DNA of 64,000 nucleotides from Sphingomonas panacis (GTDB lineage: Bacteria; Pseudomonadota; Alphaproteobacteria; Sphingomonadales; Sphingomonadaceae), in the NCBI RefSeq assembly GCF_001717955.1, contig NZ_CP014168.1:1426001-1490000 (forward strand), in the 5' to 3' direction. Positions 9,045-18,022 of the stretch are shown here, one piece after another. The stretch's first letter is position 1; every line of letters begins with the position of its first letter. Position numbers and translations under genes: made by a program. Under the pieces are notes generated by a model. That model saw nothing but the letters and a program-made list of their open reading frames with translations, did no database searches and had not been told where the DNA came from.

Positions 9045-9626
9045 CTACAGATCCGCCTTGCGCATCTTGGTGATCGTCTCGATCGGCGCGTGCGCCGCCA
9101 TCTGCGCGAGCAGCCCATCGAGCGTATCGTCGACGATCAGGATGCGCTGGTGCTGCGGGCGCAGGAAGCCGACCTCGCCCATCTTGGCGACGAACGCGAT
9201 CAGATGATCGTAATAGCCCGCGACATTGAGCAGCCCGACCGGCTTGGCGTGATAGCCGATCTGCGCCCAGCTCAGCGCCTCCCACAATTCGTCCATCGTG
9301 CCGGTGCCGCCGGGCAGGTTGATGAACCCGTCCGACAGATCGGTGAACGCCTGCTTGCGCTGGTGCATCGTCTCGACGACGCGCAGATCGGTGCAGCCCC
9401 GGTGCGCGACTTCGGCGCTAACGAGGGCGGTCGGGATGATCCCGATCACCTCGCCACCCGCCTCCAGCGCGCCATCGGCGACCGCGCCCATCAGCCCGAG
9501 CCGACCGCCGCCATAGACGACACCGATGCCGCGCTCGGCGAGCGCACGGCCAACCGCGCGCGCGGAGTCGATATAGACGGGATCGGTCGGCGAGGCCGAG
9601 CCGCAATAAACCGCGAGGCGCTTCAT
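9045..9626 (-). CDS. LOG family protein (cytokinin riboside 5'-monophosphate phosphoribohydrolase type)
   Basis: The 193-residue Rossmann-fold protein (TIGR00730 type) begins MKRLAVYCGSASPTD. The hallmark PGGTGTMDE catalytic motif sits at about residues 105-113, after GGGRLGLMG near residue 40. Family members release free base and ribose 5-phosphate from nucleoside monophosphates; some activate cytokinins. Its physiological substrate here is unknown. It lies 25 bases after crtI and before crtB on the same strand, so it is embedded in the carotenoid operon. LOG genes are often found alone, so the position is unexpected. Confidence 0.9.
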   Translation of the reverse strand: MKRLAVYCGSASPTDPVYIDSARAVGRALAERGIGVVYGGGRLGLMGAVADGALEAGGEVIGIIPTALVSAEVAHRGCTDLRVVETMHQRKQAFTDLSDGFINLPGGTGTMDELWEALSWAQIGYHAKPVGLLNVAGYYDHLIAFVAKMGEVGFLRPQHQRILIVDDTLDGLLAQMAAHAPIETITKMRKADL

Positions 9627-9651
9627 GGCCGCGCCCGGGCGACGAAACGTG

Positions 9652-11142
9652 TCACTTCAAATCCTCCAGCATCAACGCCGCCGTCGCCTTGGCACTTCCC
9701 ACCACGCCGGGAATCCCCGCGCCCGGATGCGTGCCCGCGCCGACGAAATACAGGTTCGGAATCTGGTCGTCGCGGTTGTGGACGCGGAACCAGGCGCTTT
9801 GCGTCAGGATCGGTTCGAGCGAGAACGCGCTGCCGAGATGCGCGTTGAGGTCGCCCGCGAAATCCTGCGGCGTATAGCTGAACTTGGTGACGATCCGGTC
9901 GTGGATGTCGGGGATCAGCCGCCGCCCGATCTCATCGAGGATGCGCTTCTCCAAGATCGGCGCGATCTCCGTCCAGTCGACCGGGAACTTGCCCATGTGC
10001 GGCACCGGTGCGAGCGCGTAGAAGGTCGAATGGCCTTCGGGCGCGAGGCTCGGATCGGTGACGGTCGGGTGGTGGAGGTAAAGCGAGAAATCCTCGGGCA
10101 GCACGCCGTGATCGTAAATGTCGGCGAGCAGCCCTTTGTAGCGCGGGCCGAACAGGATCATGTGGTGCGGGATGCCCGGCCACGTCCCCTTGATGCCGAA
10201 ATGGACGACGAACAGCGACGGCGACCAGCGCTTGTTCTCCAGCCGCTTGCGCGTGCGCTGCGCGCTGCGCGAGGTCTTGAGCAGATCGCGGTAGATGTGC
10301 ATCACGTCGCCGTTGCACGCGATCATGTCGGCATTTGCCTGCCAGCCGCTCGCGGTGGTGACGCCGGTGGCGCGGTCGCCCACCGTCTCGATGCCCGTCA
10401 CCGCGTCGCCCAGGCGCACCACGCCGCCGAGCCGCTCGAAATGCGTGACCATGCCCGCGATCAGCCGATTCGTGCCGCCGCGCGCGAACCAGACGCCGCC
10501 GTCGCGTTCGAGCTTGTGGATCAGCGCGTAGATCGCGCTCGTCGTCATCGGATTGCCGCCGACCAGCAGCGTGTGGAACGACAGCGCCTGCCGCAGATGC
10601 TCGTCCTTCACGAACGACGACACCATCGAATAGACCGAGCGCCACGCCTGATAGCGCGCCAGCGCCGGCGCGGCCTTGATCATCGCCGCGAAATCGAGGA
10701 ACGCGGTCGCGCCGAGCTTCACATAGCCTTCCTCGTATACGCCGGCGGCATAGTCGAGGAACTTGCGATAGCCAGCGACATCGTCGGGGTTGAGCTTGGC
10801 GATCTCGGCGGTGAGCGCGGGGTCGTCGTTCGAATAATCGAAGCTGACGCCGTCCGCCCAGTTGAGCCGGTAGAACGGCATCACCGGCACCAGCGCCACG
10901 TCCTCGGCCATGTCGCGCCCGCTCAGCGCCCACAGTTCGCGCAGGCAGGCCGGATCGGTGATGACGGTCGGGCCGGCGTCGAAGGTGAAGCCGTCGCGCT
11001 CCCACACATAGGCGCGCCCGCCCGGCTTGTCGCGCGCCTCGACGATGATCGTGTCGATCCCCGCCGATTGCAGGCGGATGCCGAGCGCGAGGCCGCCGAA
11101 GCCTGCGCCGATCACGATCGCGGTACGCGCCGGTGCGGCCAT
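9652..11142 (-). CDS. crtI: Phytoene desaturase
   Basis: FAD enzyme of 496 residues that introduces double bonds into phytoene to give lycopene, at the membrane surface. The N terminus has the dinucleotide-binding motif IVIGAGFGGLALG (about 9-21) followed by EARDKPGGRA. The C terminus has the CrtI-type signature GAGTHPGAGIPGVVGSAK. The length matches bacterial CrtI. Its ATG shares one base with the crtY stop (TGATG), indicating coupling to lycopene cyclase. LOG and crtB follow on the same strand. Confidence 0.95.
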   Translation of the reverse strand: MAAPARTAIVIGAGFGGLALGIRLQSAGIDTIIVEARDKPGGRAYVWERDGFTFDAGPTVITDPACLRELWALSGRDMAEDVALVPVMPFYRLNWADGVSFDYSNDDPALTAEIAKLNPDDVAGYRKFLDYAAGVYEEGYVKLGATAFLDFAAMIKAAPALARYQAWRSVYSMVSSFVKDEHLRQALSFHTLLVGGNPMTTSAIYALIHKLERDGGVWFARGGTNRLIAGMVTHFERLGGVVRLGDAVTGIETVGDRATGVTTASGWQANADMIACNGDVMHIYRDLLKTSRSAQRTRKRLENKRWSPSLFVVHFGIKGTWPGIPHHMILFGPRYKGLLADIYDHGVLPEDFSLYLHHPTVTDPSLAPEGHSTFYALAPVPHMGKFPVDWTEIAPILEKRILDEIGRRLIPDIHDRIVTKFSYTPQDFAGDLNAHLGSAFSLEPILTQSAWFRVHNRDDQIPNLYFVGAGTHPGAGIPGVVGSAKATAALMLEDLK

Positions 11143-12302
11143 CAGCGGCAGCCCGCAAGCGCGGCGATGGCGCGGCCGATCGGCACCGGCGGCTTGCCGG
11201 ACAGGACACGCATCTTGTCCGTCATCGTCGTCGTCCCTGCGTAAAAACGTCCGATCAGCTCGGAGTCGAGGCGGTAGAAGCGTTCGAGGAGGCGGTATCG
11301 TTCCTTCGGATCGGCGGCGCGAAACAGCATGCGCGCGAGACTACGATAGAAGCCGCGCGCACGCCACAGCCGTTGCGCATGGCGGTGCGTGAGATCGTGC
11401 AGCGCGGCGCCCGAAAGATCGGTCGTCTTCGCGACCAGCGCCGCCAGCCGAACCGCATCGGGCAGCGAATAGCCGGTCATCGGGTGGAACAGCCCGGCGC
11501 GCATCCCCGCCTTGGCGACGCGAGCGCCGCCGCTCAGCCAATAGCCCTCGAAATCGCCGCCCATCGCCACCGGCAGTACGCCGGTTTCCTCGCGCAGCAC
11601 GCGCTCGGGCAGCCAGCCGCGCGCCGCGACATAGGCGTCGATCCGCTCGGCCAGCACCGGGCCGTCGAGATCGGGCGTGTCGCTGTAATAGGTATCCTCG
11701 ACGAACATCCGAGTCGCCGCGAACGGCAGGCAATAGACGAAGCGATAGCCGTCCTCCTGCGATATGGTCGCGTCCATCACGATCGGGCGGTCGAGGCCGT
11801 GCGGCTCGGCGAGCTCGACCTCGCACCCGGCGAACTTCTGCCAGCCGAGATCGAGCCGGCCGAGATCGGCGGGCCCGCGCGCGTCGATCACGCCCTTGGC
11901 CGAAATCTGGTCGCCATCGGTGAGCAGCACCGCCGTCGGCGCGACATCGGTCACGCGCCGCCCGGTCATCAGCGCGCGCGGCGCGAGCCGGTCGCGCAGC
12001 ACCTGGTCGAGCCGCTCCGATTCGATCGAATAATAGGTCTGCGCGATGCTGCGGCGGTGCGCGGGAAAGGCGACGTCATAGCCCGCCCAGCCGTGGCAGA
12101 CGAGCGGCGCGACCAGCCAGCGATCCGCCGCCGCGACATCGCTCGCGAAGAACGACCAGACGTGGTTGCCGCCGAGGTGCGGGTTTTCTTCGACGATGCG
12201 CAGATCGAGATCGGGGCGGGCGCGGCGCAGGGCGAGCGCGAGCAGGCCGCCCGCAAGACCGCCGCCGACGATCGCGAGGTCACAGTGGTGGACTTCGGAC
12301 AT
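11142..12302 (-). CDS. crtY: Lycopene beta-cyclase
   Basis: Converts lycopene to beta-carotene by forming both rings. The 386-residue CrtY-type flavoprotein has DLAIVGGGLAGGLLA (8-22) as the nucleotide-binding site, then the GGNHVWSF region near residue 45, and the FHPMTGYSLPDAVRLA block in the C-terminal half, typical of the family. It is the first gene of the minus-strand carotenoid operon and is separated by only 64 bases from the divergent hydroxylase-like gene, so a shared divergent promoter region is likely in 12303-12366. Confidence 0.95.
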   Translation of the reverse strand: MSEVHHCDLAIVGGGLAGGLLALALRRARPDLDLRIVEENPHLGGNHVWSFFASDVAAADRWLVAPLVCHGWAGYDVAFPAHRRSIAQTYYSIESERLDQVLRDRLAPRALMTGRRVTDVAPTAVLLTDGDQISAKGVIDARGPADLGRLDLGWQKFAGCEVELAEPHGLDRPIVMDATISQEDGYRFVYCLPFAATRMFVEDTYYSDTPDLDGPVLAERIDAYVAARGWLPERVLREETGVLPVAMGGDFEGYWLSGGARVAKAGMRAGLFHPMTGYSLPDAVRLAALVAKTTDLSGAALHDLTHRHAQRLWRARGFYRSLARMLFRAADPKERYRLLERFYRLDSELIGRFYAGTTTMTDKMRVLSGKPPVPIGRAIAALAGCR

Positions 12303-12366
12303 CGCCAGCCCCTAGCCGATTCATGCGGCGGTGCAAATCGCGCGCCGATCGTGTAGGGCGGACTTT

Positions 12367-13164
12367 GTGACACCAATCCTCGCTATCCTCTTGTCCGCGC
12401 TCGCGATGTCGGCGATCGTCGGGGTGCGCTACCTGATCGTCAGCGGCGCGTTCGCGGCGGTGACACGGGCGCGCCATCCCGGGCTGTACGCCGGGCTCGA
12501 TCCGCAGATTCGCCGCGAGATCGGCTGGAGCCTCGCCTCGGCGGCGATCTACGGCGTGCCCGCCGGCGTGGTCGCCTGGGGCTGGCAGAATCGCGGCTGG
12601 ACGCGGATCTACGGCGATCTCCACGCGTGGCCGCTGTGGTATCTGCCGGTGTCGGTGCTGCTGTACCTCGCCGCGCACGATACCTGGTTCTACTGGACTC
12701 ACCGCTGGATGCACCGGCCACGGCTGTTCCGAATCGCGCACGCCGCGCACCACGCCAGCCGCCCGCCGACCGCGTGGGCGGCGATGGCGTTTCACCCGAT
12801 CGAGGCGCTGAGCGGCGCGCTGGTGGTGCCGTTGCTCGTGTTTTTCGTTCCCATCCATCCGATCGGTCTCGCGGTCGTCTTGACGGTGATGACGGTGATG
12901 GGCGTTACCAATCATATGGGGTGGGAGATGTTCCCGGCTGCGCTATGGCGAGGGCCGGTCGGGCGCTGGATCATCACCGCGAGCCATCACCAGCGCCACC
13001 ACCAGCAGTATGAGGGCAATTATGGGCTTTATTTCCGGGTCTGGGACCGGCTGTGCGGCACCGATCGCGGCCTTGGCGATTTCACGCGCGATCATGCCCG
13101 CGCGGCTGCCCGTGCTGGGCGCGCTCGCGCTGACGATGCTGGGCGGGGCGGCCCCGGTCGCTGA
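12367..13164 (+). CDS. Sterol desaturase/fatty acid hydroxylase superfamily membrane enzyme
   Basis: Di-iron membrane oxygenase of 265 residues with about five hydrophobic helices. The His clusters of the superfamily are all visible: HDTWFYWTHRWMH (104-116), HAAHH (125-129), and HHQRHH (207-212), followed by NYGLYFRVWDRLCGTD. Members of this superfamily hydroxylate sterols, sphingoid bases or carotenoid rings. Its place beside crtY makes a carotenoid or membrane-lipid substrate plausible, though it is not the short CrtZ form. The start is GTG 12367, which gives a hydrophobic N terminus MTPILAILLSALAMS. The 3' end overlaps the next gene by 71 bases. Confidence 0.8.
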   Translation: MTPILAILLSALAMSAIVGVRYLIVSGAFAAVTRARHPGLYAGLDPQIRREIGWSLASAAIYGVPAGVVAWGWQNRGWTRIYGDLHAWPLWYLPVSVLLYLAAHDTWFYWTHRWMHRPRLFRIAHAAHHASRPPTAWAAMAFHPIEALSGALVVPLLVFFVPIHPIGLAVVLTVMTVMGVTNHMGWEMFPAALWRGPVGRWIITASHHQRHHQQYEGNYGLYFRVWDRLCGTDRGLGDFTRDHARAAARAGRARADDAGRGGPGR

Positions 13165-13525
13165 CCTCTCGCTCGATATCGGCGGCTTGCGTTCGGCCAA
13201 GGGGCTGGTGCGCGTCTGCCTGACCGCGGTGGCGGACAATTTCCCCAAATGCATCGACACCGCCGAATCGACGCGGCGAACCGCGCCGGCGGATGGCGGC
13301 GCGATCCGCTTCGCCGGGTTGCCGCATGGCGAGTATGCGATCGCGGTGATCCACGACGAGAACGGCAACGGCAAGCTCGATACCATTGCCGGCATCCCGC
13401 GCGAGGGCTTCGGCTTCTCGCGCAACCCGCCGATCCGCTTCGGCCCGCCGCGCTTCGCGAGCGCGCGCTTCAGCGTGACCGGAACGGGCGAGCGCCAGCA
13501 GGTAACGATGCGCTACCTGCTGTGA
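13094..13525 (+). CDS. Secreted DUF2141-family protein
   Basis: The 143-residue product has a signal peptide (MPARLPVLGALALTMLGG) and a beta-rich domain. The motifs YAIAVIHDENGNGKLDT and GIPREGFGFSRNP are the signature of DUF2141, whose Asp-rich loop (DENGNGKLD) resembles a calcium-binding turn. Function is unknown. The start overlaps the hydroxylase gene by 71 bases in another frame; the ATG 13094 is the one that gives a signal peptide. The overlap suggests co-translation with the hydroxylase. Either reading frame end could also reflect a shortened intergenic region. Confidence 0.8.
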   Translation: MPARLPVLGALALTMLGGAAPVADLSLDIGGLRSAKGLVRVCLTAVADNFPKCIDTAESTRRTAPADGGAIRFAGLPHGEYAIAVIHDENGNGKLDTIAGIPREGFGFSRNPPIRFGPPRFASARFSVTGTGERQQVTMRYLL

Positions 13526-13534
13526 CGCCGGGAC

Positions 13535-14221
13535 TTACCGCTCGCTGAGATAATAGCGGTCGGTCGCGGCGAGATCGGCGTCGAGTTCGTAGACGATCGG
13601 CTGGCCGGTGGGGATTTCGAGGCTGGTGATCTCGTCATCGGGAATGTTCGAGAGATGCTTGACGAGCGCGCGCAGCGAATTGCCGTGCGCCGAGATCAGC
13701 ACGCGCTGCCCGCTCTTCAGCGCCGGCACGATACGGCTCTCCCAATAGGGCAGCACGCGCGCGATCGTGTCCTTCAGGCTCTCGGTCGCGGGGATGGCGA
13801 TCCCGGCATAGCGGCGATCGGCCGACAGATCGAACGCGCTGCCCGGCTCCAGCGGCGGCGGCGGCACGTCGAAGCTGCGGCGCCAGATATGGACCTGCGC
13901 CTCGCCGTGCTTGGCGGCGGTTTCGGCCTTGTTGAGCCCGGTCAGCCCGCCATAATGCCGCTCGTTGAGCCGCCAGTCCTTCTCGACCGGCAGCCACAGC
14001 CGCTGCATCTCCTCCAGCGCGAGATCGAGCGTCTTGATCGCGCGGGTTTGCAGCGAGGTGAAGCACAGGTCGAAGTCGAGGCCCTTCTCGGCCATCAGCC
14101 GGCCGGCGGCGCGCGCTTCCTCGGCGCCTTTCTCCGTCACGTCGACGTCCCACCAGCCGGTGAAGCGGTTTTCGAGGTTCCAGGCCGACTGGCCGTGGCG
14201 GATCAGGACGAGGCTTGGCAT
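13535..14221 (-). CDS. gpmA: 2,3-bisphosphoglycerate-dependent phosphoglycerate mutase
   Basis: Interconverts 3- and 2-phosphoglycerate in glycolysis. The 228-residue length is normal for GpmA. The phosphohistidine motif is RHGQSAWN with His9. [13 protein letters not shown] and the second histidine in [11 protein letters not shown] are also present. The start ATG 14221 follows an AGAGGGG stretch and gives [10 protein letters not shown]. It is divergent from the dienelactone hydrolase gene and convergent with the DUF2141 gene, with only nine bases between the two stops. Confidence 0.95.
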   Translation of the reverse strand: MPSLVLIRHGQSAWNLENRFTGWWDVDVTEKGAEEARAAGRLMAEKGLDFDLCFTSLQTRAIKTLDLALEEMQRLWLPVEKDWRLNERHYGGLTGLNKAETAAKHGEAQVHIWRRSFDVPPPPLEPGSAFDLSADRRYAGIAIPATESLKDTIARVLPYWESRIVPALKSGQRVLISAHGNSLRALVKHLSNIPDDEITSLEIPTGQPIVYELDADLAATDRYYLSER

Positions 14222-14330
14222 GGATTTCCCCTCTGCTTGCGTTTGCTCCGTCCTTAACGGCTGATCGCGCGGAGGCAACTTGCGCGCGCACGCGGCGGCG
14301 TGGCAGGTCGGTGCGGAGAGGAGATTTGCG

Positions 14331-15050
14331 ATGACGATCGTTCGGCAGACCTTGATCTATGACGGCCCCGGCGGCCCGTTCGAAGGGGTGATCGTGTTCG
14401 AGGACGAGGTGCAGACGCTGCGCCCCGGCGTGCTCGTCGTCCCCAACGTGCTCGGCCAGAAGGAAGCGGATATCCGCAAGGCGGAGGATCTCGCCGCGCT
14501 CGGCTATGTCGCGCTGGCGTGCGACGTGTACGGGCAGGGCAAGCGCACGACGCGCGAATCGCCCGATCCGGCGGTGTACATGAACGTGCTCAGGGCCGAC
14601 CGCGCGCTGCTGCGCGACCGGCTGGCCGCGTCGCTCGCGGCGCTGGGCGGGTTCGACCGGGTCGATCCGGCCAAGCTCGCCGCGATCGGCTTCTGTTTCG
14701 GCGGCGGCTGCGTGCTCGATATCGCGCGCGCGGGACTGGGTGTGCTCGGCGTGGTGAGCTTCCACGGCGTCTATGACCGGCCCGATTATGCCAACGTCTC
14801 GCCGATCACCGCCAAACTGCTGGTCTGCCACGGCTGGGACGATCCGCTCGGGCCGCCCGAGGCCGTCGTCGCGCTCGCGCAGGAACTGACCGAGGGACAC
14901 GCCGACTGGCAGCTGCTCGGCTTCGGCGGCACCGGCCACGGCTTCACCGATCGCGACGCGCCCGAACGCCCCGGCTTCGGCTATCGCGCTGCGGCCGACC
15001 GGCGCAGTTGGCGGGCGATGCGGGATTTCCTGGCGGAGCTGTTCCTGTAG
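14331..15050 (+). CDS. Dienelactone hydrolase family protein
   Basis: Alpha/beta hydrolase of 239 residues, cytoplasmic. The cysteine nucleophile of the family lies in GFCFGGGC (Cys122), the acid in HGWDDPLG (Asp170 or Asp171) and the histidine in GTGHGF (His203), so the Cys-Asp-His triad is complete. Family members hydrolyse dienelactone in chloroaromatic breakdown, but most chromosomal copies have unknown ester or lactone substrates. The start follows ggagaggag. No aromatic pathway genes are nearby. Confidence 0.9.
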   Translation: MTIVRQTLIYDGPGGPFEGVIVFEDEVQTLRPGVLVVPNVLGQKEADIRKAEDLAALGYVALACDVYGQGKRTTRESPDPAVYMNVLRADRALLRDRLAASLAALGGFDRVDPAKLAAIGFCFGGGCVLDIARAGLGVLGVVSFHGVYDRPDYANVSPITAKLLVCHGWDDPLGPPEAVVALAQELTEGHADWQLLGFGGTGHGFTDRDAPERPGFGYRAAADRRSWRAMRDFLAELFL

Positions 15051-15099
15051 GGCGGCACGGCAGGCCCGTTTGTCCCGAGCCGATCATGAGAGAGCGCGC

Positions 15100-16242
15100 A
15101 TGAACCCCGTCTACACCAAACTCGGCACCACCATCTTCGAGGCGATGTCGGCGCGGGCGCGTGCGAGCGGGGCGATCAACCTGGGGCAAGGCTTTCCCGA
15201 CGGGCGCGGGCCGGAGGATGTGCTCGCGGAGGCGGCACGCGCGCTGATCGAGGATTCGAACCAATATCCGCCGATGCTCGGTACCGCGCCGCTGCGGCAG
15301 GCGGTGGCGGAGCATTACCGTGTCCATCAGGGGCTCGATCTCGCGCCCGAAGAGGTGGTCGTCACCTCGGGGGCGACCGAGGCGCTCGCCTGCGCGATCT
15401 TCGCTCTGGTGTCGCCCGGCGACGAAGTGGTGATGTTCCAGCCGCTCTACGACGCCTATCTGCCGCTGGTCGAACGCGCCGGCGGAGTCGCGCGGCTGGT
15501 GCGACTGGCGCCGCCCGAGTGGCGTATCACCGCCGAGACGCTCGCTGCGGTCGCGAGTGACAAGACCCGGCTCATCATCCTCAATTCGCCGCTCAACCCG
15601 GCCGGCGCGCTGGCGACTCCGCAGGAACTGGCGCTGCTCGCCGATTTCTGCATCAGCCATGATTGCGTAGCGATCTGCGACGAGGTGTGGGAGCATGTCG
15701 TGTTCGACGGCGCGCAACACCGCTCGCTGATCGCGCAGCCGGGGATGCGGACGCGCACCGTCAAGATCGGTTCGGCCGGCAAGATCTTCTCGCTCACCGG
15801 CTGGAAGGTCGGCTGGATGTGCGCCGCGCCGCCTCTCGCGGCGGTGCTGGCCAAGGCGCACCAGTTCCTCACCTTCACCACCGCGCCCAATCTTCAGGCC
15901 GGCGCGGCCTATGGGCTGGGCAAGCATATCGCCTATTTCGAGGGGATGCGCGCCGGCTACCAGCGTTCGCGCGACCGGCTGCGGGGCGGGCTGGAGCGGC
16001 TCGGCTATGCGGTGCTGCCCTGCGCGTCGACCTATTTCCTCAACGTGGATCTCACCGCCTCGGGGGTGGACATGGGCGACGTCGCCTTCGCCGAATGGCT
16101 GATCGAGGAGGCCGGCGTCGCGACGATCCCGGTCAGCGCCTTCTACGCGCAGGCGCCGGTCACCAATGTCGTGCGGCTGTGCTTCGCCAAGCAGGACGCC
16201 ACGCTCGATGCCGCGCTGGAGCGGATGACGCGGCGGCCCTGA
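15100..16242 (+). CDS. Aminotransferase class I/II (methionine/kynurenine aminotransferase-like)
   Basis: PLP enzyme of 380 residues. INLGQGFPDGRGP near residue 27 is the entry motif shared by kynurenine and methionine aminotransferases (YbdL type). SPLNPAG (around 163-169) replaces the usual NPxNPTG, CDEVW (193-197) is the aspartate motif, and the Schiff-base lysine is Lys228 in SAGKIFSLTGWKVGW. The start ATG 15100 follows gagag. It lies 49 bases after the hydrolase gene on the same strand. The exact amino acid substrate cannot be read from sequence. Confidence 0.88.
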   Translation: MNPVYTKLGTTIFEAMSARARASGAINLGQGFPDGRGPEDVLAEAARALIEDSNQYPPMLGTAPLRQAVAEHYRVHQGLDLAPEEVVVTSGATEALACAIFALVSPGDEVVMFQPLYDAYLPLVERAGGVARLVRLAPPEWRITAETLAAVASDKTRLIILNSPLNPAGALATPQELALLADFCISHDCVAICDEVWEHVVFDGAQHRSLIAQPGMRTRTVKIGSAGKIFSLTGWKVGWMCAAPPLAAVLAKAHQFLTFTTAPNLQAGAAYGLGKHIAYFEGMRAGYQRSRDRLRGGLERLGYAVLPCASTYFLNVDLTASGVDMGDVAFAEWLIEEAGVATIPVSAFYAQAPVTNVVRLCFAKQDATLDAALERMTRRP

Positions 16243-16264
16243 GGGGCGGGCGTGCCACCACGCT

Positions 16265-16392
16265 CCGTTCGTCCCGAGCGACGTCGAGGGACATGCGCGA
16301 AACACGTGCTTCGACAGGCTCAGCACGAACGGTTGGCAAGGCGAACCCGCATCTCACCCGTTCGCCCTGAGCGCAGTCGAAGGGCGTGCCCC
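16265..16392. repeat. Family B repeat cluster (one full, one half element)
   Basis: A full element (16265-16332) begins ccgttcgtcccgagcg and ends in cttcgacaggctcagcac plus gaacgg, pairing two sub-types of the family. A half element (about 16357-16392) reads cccgttcgccctgagcgcag and onwards. Both lie in the gap between the convergent aminotransferase and MFS genes. Confidence 0.8.
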
Positions 16393-16425
16393 AGGCGCAA
16401 GGGTTCGAAAGGTGGAGATACGCAA

Positions 16426-16457
16426 ACGGCCCGCTCTCCTCGCGGAGAACGGGCCGT
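16426..16457 (-). terminator. Hairpin terminator of the MFS gene
   Basis: Perfect arms acggcccg / cgggccgt around a loop that itself can pair (ctcctcgcggag). It sits 25 bases after the MFS stop in the transcription direction and is followed by gtttgcgt, a weak T tract. It may also stop transcription from the opposite side. Confidence 0.65.
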
Positions 16458-16481
16458 TCGTGTTTCGCCGCGAAGCGTCTC

Positions 16482-17828
16482 TTACGAGAACTTCTGTCCC
16501 AGCTCGCGGTTGATGAACAAGGCGGCAATCGTGCCGACCGCGCCCGACAGCAGGTACGCGCCCGCCGCCAGCACGCCGAAATTGCTCGCCAGCAGCAGTG
16601 CGGCGAGCGGCGCGAACGCAGCGCCGACCAGCCACGCCAGATCCGACGTGAGCGCCGCGCCGGTATAACGATGGTGGCTGGTGAAATTGCCAGCGACCAC
16701 GCCCGACGACTGGCCGAAGCCGATGCCGAGGATCGCGAAGCCGAACACCATGAAGATGATCTCGCCGACGTCACCGCCATTGAGGAGCTGCGGCGCGAAG
16801 CCGCTGAACGCCGCGATCGCCACCGCCGAGACGCCGAGCACCGAGCGACGCCCGAACCGGTCGGCGAGCAACCCCGAGGCCAGGACCGCGAAGAAGCCGA
16901 CGATGCCGCCGCCGATCTCGATTTCGAGGAAACGCGCCGGGCTCTGCTTGGTGAACAGATACACCCAGGACAGCGGGAACACCGTCACCATGTGGAACAT
17001 CGCGAAGCTCGCGAGCGGCGCGAACGCGCCGATGATGATGTTACGGCCCTGCGAGGTGACCGTCTCCAGGACGGGCGCCGGCTGGAGGTCACGGCTTTCG
17101 AACAGGTTCTGGTAATCGGGCGTCGAGACGATGCGCAGCCGCGCGAACAGCGCGACGACGTTGATCGCGAACGCGACGAAGAACGGATAGCGCCAGCCCC
17201 ATTCGATGAAGTCGCTCGCCGACAATGTCGAGACCAGAAAGGCGAACAGCGCGCTCGCCACCATCAGCCCGAGCGGCGCGCCGAGCTGCGGGATCATCGC
17301 GTACCAGCCGCGCTTGGCCTCGGGGGCGTTGAGCGCGAGCAGCGAGGACAGGCCATCCCACGCGCCGCCGAGCGCGAGGCCCTGGCCGATGCGGAACACC
17401 GCCAGCAGGACGCCCGCCGTCTTGCCGATCTGGTCGCTGCCCGGCAGGAACGCGACCGCCGCGGTCGCGCCGCCGAGCATGAAAATTGCGATCGTCAGCT
17501 TGGTGCCGCGGCCGTATAGACGGTCGATCGTCATGAAGATCAGCGAGCCGATCGGCCGCGCGATAAAGGCCAGCGCGAAGATCGCGAACGAATAGAGCGT
17601 ACCGGTCAGCCGGTCGACATCGGAGAAGATCAGTTGCGGGAACACCAGCACCGACGCGATCGCGTACACGAAGAAGTCGAAGAACTCCGACGTGCGCCCG
17701 ATGATGACGCCGATCGCGATCTCCGCCGGCGCGATGTCGCCGTGCGTGCCGACATTGCCATGCGTACCGCGCCCGTGGCCTCCGGGCGGTGTGTCGGCGT
17801 GGGGGTTGCCGATACTCTTCGTACTCAT
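16482..17828 (-). CDS. MFS transporter, metabolite:proton symporter family
   Basis: Twelve-helix inner-membrane permease of 448 residues. The N terminus is hydrophilic and His/Gly-rich (PPGGHGRGTHGNVGTHGD), then the first helix begins at EIAIGVIIGRTSEFFDFFVY, which matches the citrate/shikimate/aromatic-acid symporter group. The signatures ARPIGSLIF and DRLYGRGTK (loop 2-3) and DRFGRRSVLG (loop 8-9) are present. The substrate is probably an organic acid. The start ATG 17828 follows tggagtcgtgat. It is divergent from the cyo operon, with 194 bases between them. Confidence 0.88.
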   Translation of the reverse strand: MSTKSIGNPHADTPPGGHGRGTHGNVGTHGDIAPAEIAIGVIIGRTSEFFDFFVYAIASVLVFPQLIFSDVDRLTGTLYSFAIFALAFIARPIGSLIFMTIDRLYGRGTKLTIAIFMLGGATAAVAFLPGSDQIGKTAGVLLAVFRIGQGLALGGAWDGLSSLLALNAPEAKRGWYAMIPQLGAPLGLMVASALFAFLVSTLSASDFIEWGWRYPFFVAFAINVVALFARLRIVSTPDYQNLFESRDLQPAPVLETVTSQGRNIIIGAFAPLASFAMFHMVTVFPLSWVYLFTKQSPARFLEIEIGGGIVGFFAVLASGLLADRFGRRSVLGVSAVAIAAFSGFAPQLLNGGDVGEIIFMVFGFAILGIGFGQSSGVVAGNFTSHHRYTGAALTSDLAWLVGAAFAPLAALLLASNFGVLAAGAYLLSGAVGTIAALFINRELGQKFS

Positions 17829-17936
17829 ATCACGACTCCAGAAGGCGCGCCGCGCGGACGGCACGGCGAGTCGATCGCGGATTGGGTCCGCGCGGTCAAG
17901 TCGCGCCTCTCGGATATTGCTCGCACCTGCGGGATT

Positions 17937-17949
17937 GGACAAAATGTCC
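17937..17949. promoter_or_regulatory. Small palindrome in the MFS/cyoA divergent region
   Basis: ggaca-aaa-tgtcc, five perfect paired bases each side, in the 194-base divergent region 74 bases before the cyoA start. It could be an operator for the oxidase operon or the symporter. No specific regulator can be assigned. It does not match an FNR box. Confidence 0.3.
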
Positions 17950-18022
17950 TATGTTGCGGCGCGGAAGCCATGCTAGGCGCCGCCCCATGCCCGAGAGTGC
18001 TCCCACCCTACGAGTCCGCACA

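Noticed and set aside
8008..9285. crtB starting at the upstream ATG inside LOG (425 residues)
   Set aside because: The extra 112 residues are an antipattern: low complexity, encoded over LOG and the repeat, with no counterpart in phytoene synthases.
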